This document shows, one piece after another, positions 45,381 to 54,900 of a DNA stretch of 64,000 nucleotides. Within the stretch, counting starts at the first letter, position 1, and the number at the start of each line of letters is the position of its first letter. The DNA is from Strigamia acuminata (lineage: Eukaryota > Arthropoda > Chilopoda > Geophilomorpha > Linotaeniidae). The notes beneath the pieces are model-generated. The model made no database searches, was not told where the DNA came from, and saw only the letters and a program-made list of their open reading frames with translations. Where the stretch lies: NCBI GenBank assembly GCA_949358305.1, contig OX442314.1, positions 61,141,369-61,205,368 of the forward strand, in the 5' to 3' direction. The position numbers and the translations under genes are program-made.

Positions 45381-48300
45381 ATGGATGAACTTTTGCAGAT
45401 TCCAGTAGTATTAAATGGTATGGAAATTACTGGTGTCTTGGATTCTGGAGGTTTTCGTAATATCATCAGTGAAGATTTGGTGAGAACTCTGCAGCTCAAA
45501 TATCAGCCCTGTCCAGGTGTTCGATTGAGAGTTGTGGATGGCTCATTGATAATCCCAGAGGGAAAAGCCAGGATAACCATTGATGTTGGACAACAACAAC
45601 ACACCATCGACGTATTGATCGTTAATGGATTTGGACGACATTTACTGCTAGGAGATAATTTCTTAAGATCTGCAAAGTGTAAACTCGACTATGACCAACA
45701 GAAGATCTTTGTAGGCCCAAAAGATGAACAACAAGAAGTTTTCCCAATGTCAAAGAATCATACTGATGTAAATTACATAGCCCGAGTTTTAAAACCAATA
45801 ACAATTCCAGCATTACATGAATGTGTAGTTCCAATAAAAATTGCAAAGAAAGTAGATGATGAACTATTCATAGAACCACTCAGTGGAGTAATTGATCGTT
45901 TTGGAGTGATTTGTTGCAAAACATTGACCAAATTCAGGAAAGGTGAAGGAGTTCTGCGAGTTGCGAATCCAACTAAAAAGACAATCTATTTAGGAAAAAA
46001 CTCAGCAATTGCAAAAGCCTTTTATGTAATTGAGTCTGGCGTGCTTGATGAAAATAGAGTTGATCAATTTGACTTTAGCACGGCCATGGCAAATGATAAT
46101 ATGACGCCATCACAACAAGAACTGATGCGACAACTGCTAGAGAAAAATTCTGATAGATTTGCGAAAACTGACAATGATTTAGGCAGAGCTCACGCGATTA
46201 AACATCGAATTGATACTGGAGATTCTCCTCCAATCCATTTACAACCTTATAGAAGATCAATTAAGGAGAAAGAAATCGAGGATGCAGAAACAAAGAAGTT
46301 ACTTGACCAGGGAGTCATTAGAGAATCTGAGAGCCCGTGGAGTGCACCAGTACTACTCATCAAGAAGAGAGACGGCAAATGGAGATTTTGTGTAGATTGG
46401 AGACGTTTGAACGCAGTGACAAAGAAAATGGTGTATCCCTTACCGCGTATTGATGACACCCTAGATCAATTAGCGGGTGCGAAGTATTTTTCAATGATGG
46501 ATCTCATTCAGGGATACCACCAAGTCGAAATAGATGAACAAGATCGTGAAAAGACAGCGTTCACCACGTCTAGTGGACACTATGAGTTTAATGTCCTTGG
46601 AATGGGATTATGTAACAGCCCAGCCGCCTTTCAAAAATTGATGAATAAGGTACTTGGTAATCTCCTGGGAAAAGTATGTATAGCATATCTTGACGATTTG
46701 ATAGTGTTTTCAAAGACTTTCGACCAGCATCTTGTCGATTTGGAGGCAGTTTTCCAAAAGCTTAGAATAGCGAATCTCAAAGTTAAGCTGAGCAAATGTA
46801 CGTTTGCGACACACACCATCCGATATCTCGGACATGTGGTTGATGCAGAAGGTATTTCACCGGATCCCAGGAATTTGGATTCTGTGGCCAAGTTTCCAGT
46901 TCCTGTGAACGTTAAACAACTACGTGGTTTTCTTGGATTATGCTCGTATTACCGGAAGTTCATCGCTGGTTTTGCGGACATTTCCAAACCTCTGGTGAAT
47001 TTAACCAAAAAGGATGAAAAGTTTGACTGGGGGCCACCCCATGATAAAGCATTCCACACGCTTCGAACAGCATTAGTAACAGTGCCGGTGTTAGCGCATC
47101 CAAACTTCGCTCAGCCCTTCATGATTTCATGCGATGCAAGTGCCTATGGATTAGGAGCTATTTTGAAGCAAAAAGTCAACAATCAAGAGCGTGTTATCGC
47201 TTATGCGAGTCGTATGATGAGCACAGCAGAAATGAATTACACTGCAACTGATAGGGAAATGTTAGCAATCATTTTTGCTATTGAAAAGTTTAGACCGTAC
47301 TTATATGGACAGAAATTCCAAATTATTACCGACCATTCTGCCCTCCAATGGCTGAAAGGAGTCCGAAATCCAAATGGACGTCTAGCCAGGTGGGCGCTGC
47401 AACTAGCTGAGTATGATTTTGAAATATTTCATAAAAGCGGCAAGAAACATACAGATGCCGATGCTTTAAGTAGGATCCAGGAAGAATTAAGTGAAGAAGA
47501 AATAGAAAAATTACCTTCGCTTTTCTTAGAAAATTTGGACCTCCCTGGTGAACAGAGGAAGGATCCCAAACTACTGGACCTAATAACAGCGCTAGAAAGC
47601 CAAGAGCAACTTCCAAGAAAAAGAAGACGACCTCTAAAGCAGTTCGTTCTTCAGAATAAAACGTTGTTCAGGAAGAAAAAACTTAACAGTTCCCTGAACA
47701 TGGAAGATTTACTACTAGTAGTTCCAAAACAACTTCAAAAAGATGTATTGTATGAAATGCACGATGGATTACTAGGAGCTCATTTGGGATTGGCAAAAAC
47801 GTGGAAACGGATAAGAACACGATTCTTCTGGACAAGAATATACAAAGATGTCAGAAATTACGTCTTGTCCTGCCAACATTGCGCAAAAGCAAAAACAATG
47901 ACAACGCCAGCTAAAGGATTAATGCAGCCATGGTCAACAGTCTCAAAACCTTTTGAGCGAATTGGAATAGACACACTTGGACCATTTCCATTGTCACGAC
48001 TTGGAAATAAACATGTTTTTGTTGTAACTGATTATCTTTCTAGAAATGCAATAGCTAGACCAGCAGCAGCAGCTACAGCGTTAGAAGCAGCAAAAACATT
48101 GCTTTATGAAATTATTCTGAAAGAAGGCAGTCCAAGAGAAATCCTAAGCGACCGTGGAACCGAATACAGGAATAAAATGGTTGAAGAAGTGTCAAATATG
48201 TTTAAAAGTTTGCATAAAACTACGTCAGGATACCATCCAAGAACAAATGGATTAACTGAGAGATTTAATGCGACATTCGCAAAAATGTTGCAAAGTTATG

Positions 48301-49106
48301 TTAATGAAGAACACACTGACTGGGACGAATTTCTTCCATTTCTCCTGTTTTCATATAACACGGCCGTTCATGAAACAACAGGATATACACCACACTATTT
48401 ACTTCGTGGATATGATGTGGATTTGACAGTAGATGTTAATTTGGACCTGCCACAGAAAGAATTTACCTTAAGGACAGCAAAATTCATTCGAGCAGCCAGG
48501 AAAATTGCAAATGAGAGACTTGAAAAAAAATCTGTAAAAAGTAAGAAAAGATTTGATGAGGATAGAGTCAACAAAGAGTTTGAACCAGGTGAATTGGTTT
48601 ATCTGAAAACCATCAACAGAAAAGTTGGCTTATCAGAGAAGCTTTTACCGCAATTTTCCGGCCCGTATGAAATTGTGCGAAGAACTGCACCTAATGACTA
48701 TGAAATTATCAATTCTACAAGAAAGAAAAGTGATATAGTGAATGTAGAAAGGTTAAAACCATATAAGGAGCGAATTGAAGAGGAAATAGATGAAGTTCTG
48801 AAGGATATGCCAGAAAAGAAAGTAAAATTTGCTGAAAAAGTGGAAAAAATCAGTAAAAATGGTGAAATTGTGGTTGAAAACACAGAAAAACCAGTGAAAA
48901 CAACAAGAATCAAGCCAAAGGAGCGTTATATAGATGATACGGAACAAATTTCATTGAAATCGCTATTTGAATCACAGCCCACGAACGAAAATGATAAAAA
49001 CCAACTTAAAAATCTGCCACCAGATGGCGCAAACACAAAAAACGATGATTTCCGGTCGCGCAGACTCAGACCGTTGAAACGAAAAGATTATCGTCATTGC
49101 TACTAA
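45381..49106 (+). CDS. pol: Gypsy-1 pol (protease, RT, RNase H, integrase)
   Basis: 1241 residues from the first ATG, though the frame is open from 45300 in the -1 frame of gag. Protease GVLDSGG near residue 20 and LLLGDNFL near 90. RT with WRFCVDWRRLN near 334, YLDDLIVFS near 436 and FLGLCSYYRKFI. RNase H with SCDASAYGLGAIL near 583 and ITDHSALQWL near 651. Integrase HHCC zinc domain (HDGLLGAHLG then CQHC) at 794-834. Catalytic D in IGIDTLGPF near 861, D in LSDRGTEY near 922 and E in NGLTERFN near 960. GPY-type module (FSGPYEIV) near 1095, then a charged tail to 1241. All catalytic motifs look intact. Confidence 0.97.
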   Translation: MDELLQIPVVLNGMEITGVLDSGGFRNIISEDLVRTLQLKYQPCPGVRLRVVDGSLIIPEGKARITIDVGQQQHTIDVLIVNGFGRHLLLGDNFLRSAKCKLDYDQQKIFVGPKDEQQEVFPMSKNHTDVNYIARVLKPITIPALHECVVPIKIAKKVDDELFIEPLSGVIDRFGVICCKTLTKFRKGEGVLRVANPTKKTIYLGKNSAIAKAFYVIESGVLDENRVDQFDFSTAMANDNMTPSQQELMRQLLEKNSDRFAKTDNDLGRAHAIKHRIDTGDSPPIHLQPYRRSIKEKEIEDAETKKLLDQGVIRESESPWSAPVLLIKKRDGKWRFCVDWRRLNAVTKKMVYPLPRIDDTLDQLAGAKYFSMMDLIQGYHQVEIDEQDREKTAFTTSSGHYEFNVLGMGLCNSPAAFQKLMNKVLGNLLGKVCIAYLDDLIVFSKTFDQHLVDLEAVFQKLRIANLKVKLSKCTFATHTIRYLGHVVDAEGISPDPRNLDSVAKFPVPVNVKQLRGFLGLCSYYRKFIAGFADISKPLVNLTKKDEKFDWGPPHDKAFHTLRTALVTVPVLAHPNFAQPFMISCDASAYGLGAILKQKVNNQERVIAYASRMMSTAEMNYTATDREMLAIIFAIEKFRPYLYGQKFQIITDHSALQWLKGVRNPNGRLARWALQLAEYDFEIFHKSGKKHTDADALSRIQEELSEEEIEKLPSLFLENLDLPGEQRKDPKLLDLITALESQEQLPRKRRRPLKQFVLQNKTLFRKKKLNSSLNMEDLLLVVPKQLQKDVLYEMHDGLLGAHLGLAKTWKRIRTRFFWTRIYKDVRNYVLSCQHCAKAKTMTTPAKGLMQPWSTVSKPFERIGIDTLGPFPLSRLGNKHVFVVTDYLSRNAIARPAAAATALEAAKTLLYEIILKEGSPREILSDRGTEYRNKMVEEVSNMFKSLHKTTSGYHPRTNGLTERFNATFAKMLQSYVNEEHTDWDEFLPFLLFSYNTAVHETTGYTPHYLLRGYDVDLTVDVNLDLPQKEFTLRTAKFIRAARKIANERLEKKSVKSKKRFDEDRVNKEFEPGELVYLKTINRKVGLSEKLLPQFSGPYEIVRRTAPNDYEIINSTRKKSDIVNVERLKPYKERIEEEIDEVLKDMPEKKVKFAEKVEKISKNGEIVVENTEKPVKTTRIKPKERYIDDTEQISLKSLFESQPTNENDKNQLKNLPPDGANTKNDDFRSRRLRPLKRKDYRHCY

Positions 49107-50257
49107 AGTTCTTTGCAACGGTGAACGCAGATAATAGCGTGACCCGAAACAAAGTCTTCTTCTGATTATTTGTTGATAAATTGTGTTAAATTGTGTGTTA
49201 AAAGGTTTGTGTGCATGTTGTGAATGTTTTTAGGTGATTTTAGAAATGAATTGTGACGTTTTTAACGTCCTTAGGAACGAATTTCGTGAAATAAAATTCA
49301 TCGCCATTTTCCTCACTTGTGTCGAATATTAATTAGGTGAAAACATTTTAGACTAAATCGTAAATAGTTGAGGATTGAATTTAATAAAATATTGTTGTGA
49401 AATAAAATAATTCTAGAATATAGAAGGAATTAAAATAAACAATGGTGCGAATGGCTGGGAACGTGAAAGGACCCATCGCAACCTTCGCCATCTGCACTGA
49501 ATTTCATTAGGTTTATTAAATAGGATAAAAATTAGAAATAATCAAAAATTAATAGTAATGACACGAGTGTTCGAAGGATGCGATGAAAATAAATAATTGC
49601 GAATTTTGTTGAAAATGAATAAATTTGAATTGATTTTGACAAACTGTAAATGTTTTGTGATGAAATTTTCGATAAATTTAATGTAAATATTTCACGGCAT
49701 AATTTTGATTGAATGTAAATAAGAGTTAATTGTTGTAAATAATTGAAATGTGTTGATGTTTTAACGGTATTGTTAATTTTAAAGAAAATTAGAGAAATAG
49801 GAAAAATATTTTTTGAATTTGTTTATTCCCACTTTGAAAATTGTTAAGAGTTGTAATTTATTATGAAAATGCTTGTTTGTAGTGTGAATGATTTTGAGTG
49901 TTGTGCAAAAATATGAATTTTGATTTTGATAATTTAATTTTGACAAAATTTTTCTTTTGATTTATGTTTTTTTTTGTTAGACTTTTCAAATATGTAAAAA
50001 TAAACAATAGAAAAGCAAAATTGTATTGGTGATATTAAGATAGTTAAGTTGAATTACTTTATGATTTGATTGGAATGGTAACATTGGAATAAAAGGGAGT
50101 GAAATCAACTCCAGAATGATTTAAGTTTGTGTGATAACTATGAAACAGCTGAGTGATAACTGATGAAAGGAAGAAAAAGCCGAACATTCCTTAAGAATGT
50201 CCAATTTAAAAGACACCTGTCTGGTACCGAAATTTGTATTTTGGGGTCCAAAACACA
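49107..50257 (+). other. Gypsy-1 noncoding tail between pol and 3' LTR
   Basis: AT-rich, with no ORF and no env. It contains loosely repeated TTTTGAATTTG/GAAAATTG motifs, similar in style to the leader at 42900-43780. Confidence 0.6.
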
Positions 50258-50271
50258 GCAAAAAAGGGAGT
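50258..50271 (+). promoter_or_regulatory. Gypsy-1 polypurine tract
   Basis: GCAAAAAAGGGAG lies one base before the 3' LTR start and is the expected plus-strand primer. Confidence 0.8.
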
Positions 50272-50790
50272 TGTCACGTGTACGAACCGTGCCAATTAAT
50301 GCGCGATTCGTAACACGTAATTCGAGTTATTATTAGTTAAAGTTGCTAAATTTCGGCCACAGATGGCGCTGGCGGCTGGAATCCGTCATCGCCATGTGAT
50401 GGACCGATCAATTCAATTATGGGGTTTATGGCAGATTTGCTATAAATAAGGAGCCCGCACTAAGACAGGTCTCTAATACCTTTTGCCTTTCAGAGACTAG
50501 AGAGTCCAATGTCGCCTCAATAAAGAGAGCGGCTGCCGACTATAAACAGCAACAATTAAAATACCATTTAGATTATCACACAGTTGTTTTATAGCCCAAG
50601 TAATAGAAGTTGTAAATTTAACAAATGTAAAAGTGACAATTTATCCAAATATCATTCTGACCTGTTTGAGAATAAAACTGAATTGAATTTAAAGCATAAA
50701 CCAAATCTCATTCTTTCCTTTCACACTCACTAAACCCCAAATTAAACATAGTTGCGTGGAAACCTAATTAGGCCCGGAAACCACGTAACA
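50272..50790 (+). repeat. Gypsy-1 3' LTR
   Basis: 519 bp. Matches the 5' LTR except for a C-to-T difference in the ACCATTYAGATTATC stretch that I could find by eye. Confidence 0.95.
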
Positions 50791-51268
50791 ATACGACCGT
50801 TATATTAAGCCACCGTACGAAGTCCTACTGTCCCGTAGAACAGCTGGCTAACGTTACGGGGCCATTTCATGCGAATGCATGTCTATTACCGGAGTTAGCC
50901 TTCCCGAAATAGCCCTACAACAGCAATAACAAATAGTAATGAATACTAACTGTGGAGAGCTGAGGTGGCCTGATGTGTCGATAGAGAATAATGAAATCAA
51001 ACGATAACAATTCAACTACAGACAATATACAAGTTCAGTTATCAAGCCAGGGGGGTTAGTGGGTGAGAAACTGGTGCTTATATAGTTCTGTAGAACTACT
51101 AGATTGGCGACAGCCAATCAGCGTACGAATCGGCGGATTCGTGGGTCACTAGTCCGGACCTAATATATGACTATGTCCAGATGGGCCCAGTTGGGGGCAG
51201 GAAGGGTCCGATTGGTTCCCTTCGACAGGTAAGTAACGTGGATATTGATTCGATAGAATCAACATTGT

Positions 51269-51878
51269 TGTGAAAACTGGCGTTTTACTCCAGGTTCACA
51301 TTCCCTTTAATGTGTTGATTTTATTTAATATTTGTGTATTTTATTTCCTTTGATTCTACATTTAACATTTGTGTATTTTTATTTGTTTTGATGTAATATT
51401 CAGTGTCATTTGCTCATTTATATTTCATTTATATTTGCTGACCTTGCATTTAGTGTTGTATGGTTTATCCAATTATTCTAGTGTTTTAATGTCGTTTATT
51501 TGATTTTATATACTCCTTTTAATGTTTCATTGTTTTATTATTCTGTAAAACTCAATTTAATATTTTGTATTCAATTTTAACATGTTTATCTTTCACATTT
51601 AGTGTCATTAACCTTTTATTTAAAGAGGGTTAGATTATTGTCACATGACCTGGCTTCAGCTCTCCTTCTAGGAATGCAGCTGAAGCCAATTATCGGATTA
51701 GTGGTGCTCCAATAGGAGCGTTTTTGTATATATCTTTTTGAAGACAATAAAGTTTAACCCCAGTGAGTGTACAAAATTCATGGTGGAAGCAAGCTGCAGA
51801 TTTATTTAAAACATACACTTAAAATTACAAAGAAGCCAGAGACTTTAGAAGACCAACTAAAAGCGATTGGAATCTACA
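51269..51878 (+). repeat. BEL 5' LTR
   Basis: TGTGAAAACTGG to GAATCTACA. Contains a TATATAT run near 51728 and CAATAAAG near 51747. Confidence 0.95.
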
Positions 51879-51881
51879 TTT

Positions 51882-51899
51882 TGGTGCCGAAACCCGGGA
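51882..51899 (+). promoter_or_regulatory. BEL primer-binding site
   Basis: TGGTGCCGAAACCCGGGA, three bases after the LTR, complementary to a tRNA 3' end reading TCCCGGGTTTCGGCACCA. I do not assign the tRNA. Confidence 0.8.
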
Positions 51900-51922
51900 G
51901 TACCCCAAACTGCAAGTAAAAA

Positions 51923-54900
51923 ATGCCTCCGAAATTTGAATTGAAAAGAAGGGCCTTGACCACAGCCATCCAGGCTGCAGAGACATTAATGGCCGCCATT
52001 ACAACTGCCTTTGCTGGCGGGCCGGTGGTGACCAAAGACGTGCTCAGCATCTGGACAGATCAACTGGCGGGCAAAATGCTCCGCGTTACAAAAGCCAGTG
52101 ATTTGGCCATGGACTTGGCAAAAAGTGACCTTGAGGTGGACGAGGTGAGCAACGCGATCGACGCCATAGAGGACCGCGCTGCATCAACTAGAGCCGCCAT
52201 TATGACGTACACTGCTCGGAATTATCCAGTTCAGCCCGCTGTGCCTCAAAATTTGCCGCTACCATTAAATCCAACAATTAACAATTCTATAAAAAGGAAG
52301 CCGTTGGAAGTGCCAAAATTTGACGGTAGGCGGCCAGAGGATTGGAGTGGGTTCTGGAGAACATTTAGCGTGCAGTATGGAGACGATGCACAGTTGGACA
52401 ATGTGAACAAATTACTTCACCTGCGCACGTATCTGCACGGGGACGCTTTGAATGACATCAAAGCGTTGGAAATTACCGAACCAAATTACCTGGTCGCAAT
52501 TGATCGCTTGAAAAGAAAATACGGCGATAAAATTTTGTTGGAGAATCGATTCATAAATAATTTGTCTGTTTTACCTGCAGTGAAGGACGAGAAAGATCAA
52601 GCTGGGCTGCAGCGTTTGCACCGCCACGTCGAAATAAACATCAAGAATTTAAGCAATATTGACGTGAATCTCGAGGAGTACCAAAGAACGCTCTTTCCCA
52701 CGCTGGCCACGGCAATTCCACGCACACTGATGCGTGAGTATGATCGAGAGAACGCTGCAGAACGATCGGTCCCCCGCCTCATGAACTGGCTGCACGATTT
52801 CGTGACGAAAGAAGCACAATACGAAATGATGGCGAACCAATCAAAACAGACTGCATCACATCAAAAATCGAATGCGACTCCCGACGCCCCGAGCTTCAAG
52901 AAGGAGAAGAAACGATTCGACAAGAGAGACAAAAGAGTCCAAGAAAGCTCCGCGTCAATGATGTCGATTGCAGTCAAGACCTGCCAATTTTGCGAATCGA
53001 AGAGCCATGATCGAAAAGTCTGCCCACTCAACGCCGAGGAACGAATGGCAAAATTAAAAGCAAAAAACGTTTGTTTTCGGTGTCTCGGACGAACACCGCA
53101 CCCGACCAAAGAATGCCGCACATCAATGAAGTGCTTTCGATGCGAGGGACAGCACCACACATATTTGTGCACCAAGCCAAAATCGACGGCGACCAACGAT
53201 TCGAATTCCGGCAGACAGATTGAAGTGACTGAAATCAAACAAAATGCAGTTGTCAGCGTAAATCGACCAGCTGTTGAATTTTTGATGATCCAGATGGCAC
53301 AATTGAGCGGAGAGAAGCTGCAAACCAAGGGCGTCTGCTACATCGATGGCGGAGCACAGCGCACATTTATCCGCGCTGACGTGGCTCAAAAACTGAAATT
53401 GAAAAAATTGGGCACGGAAAAAATAAACCTCGCCACTTTTGGTCAGCATCCCAAGATGGAAGTGAGAAACCGAGTCCAGGTGAAGATACAACCGATCAAT
53501 GGAACGTCTCCAGCCATATTAATCGACGCAATTGAAACGCCACGATGCACAACCACTCCGACTGAAATTCCGACCACCTTGCTAAGCAACAAATTGAGAG
53601 ACTTGGGAATCCAAGTGAACTGCAAACAGGCCGCCTTACATTCGAGCGAAGTAGACATTCTGCTTGGCGTGGATCATTACAATAAAATTACCACGGGTCA
53701 ATCCAAATTTATTGAAGAAAATTTGGCCGCTGTAAACACGATTCTGGGGTGGACGCTGCACGGACAAACGACGCAGGGGACGCAACTCATCGCGTCACCC
53801 ACGCAAGCTAACAAAATAACAATTGTTCCATCCACAGATGACATGTTGCGCAATTTTTGGGAGCTCGAATCGATTGGGGTTCAGCACGAATCCATGACCA
53901 CCACGGGAGATGAAGAGATAATGAAAAAATTCAACAAAACCATCGATTGGACCGGAAGCCATTATTCTGTCCAGTTGCCGTGGACGGTGAATCCGGATGA
54001 ACTCGCTGACAACTACCAAATCGCCGAGCAGAGGTTCCTTAACTTGATACGACGTTTTCGCAGGCAGCCAAATTTGTATCTTGAGTACAAAAAGGTCATC
54101 GATGAGCAGATCGCACAGAACATTGTTGAGGAGGTGCCAGTAGGTGAAGCGCCCGGCCCCATTTACTACATGCCACACAGGCCTGTGGTCAAAGAAGAGC
54201 GAGTAACGACCAAACTACGCATCGTTTTCGACGCCTCTTCACACAAAAAGGGTCAGTTGTCATTGAATGACTGTTTGTCAAAAGGAACCAATTTGCTCCC
54301 GTCCCTAATTTTTATTTTGCTGAAGTTTCGAATTTATGAGTTTGCACTAATAGCCGATATCAAAAAGGCATTTCACCAGATAGAAATTGCCATGAGGGAT
54401 CGCGACGCTACTCGTTTTTTTTGGATTGATGAGCTGTGGGACGGAATTGGACGAGCAATAATCAAAATTTTACGCCAAACTCGAGTGCTGTTCGGAGCCG
54501 CCCCCAGCCCATTCCTGCTGAGTGCGACCATAAAGCACCATTTGGAGAAGTTTAAGGACGAATTTCCAGAGGCCGTCGCATTCATCAGTCAATTCCTCTA
54601 CATGGATGATTTAATATCTTCCCTGGACAGCGAGAAAAGGGCAGAAGAAATTTTTCGACAGGCGCGCATCATCATGGCCGCAGCGGGAATGGAGTTCGTG
54701 AAATGGCAGACAAATTCAACCAAATTGCGAAAAATAATGCGACAAGAAGTCCCATCCGACCGCGAGCTGATGAACGACGATGAAACCAAGGTTTTGGGAT
54801 TGCGATGGAGTCCAAATTCAGACCAAATAGGCCTTGCTGTGGAAATTGCAGAGGACATTGGAACCAAACAAATCACCAAACGAAGGGTCATCTGCATAAC

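Larger units (their letters stand above)
42332..50790 (+). mobile_element. Gypsy-1: complete young Ty3/Gypsy retrotransposon
   Basis: 8459 bp with 519-bp LTRs that differ at about one position by eye (42624 region versus 50569 region) and a 4-bp ATAC target duplication (42328-42331 and 50791-50794). Order: LTR, leader, gag, pol in the -1 frame, 1.16 kb noncoding tail, purine tract, LTR. No env. Intact reading frames suggest recent activity. Confidence 0.95.

Noticed and set aside
49107-50257. Possible env gene of Gypsy-1
   Set aside because: No ORF of useful length on the plus strand; AT-rich noncoding.
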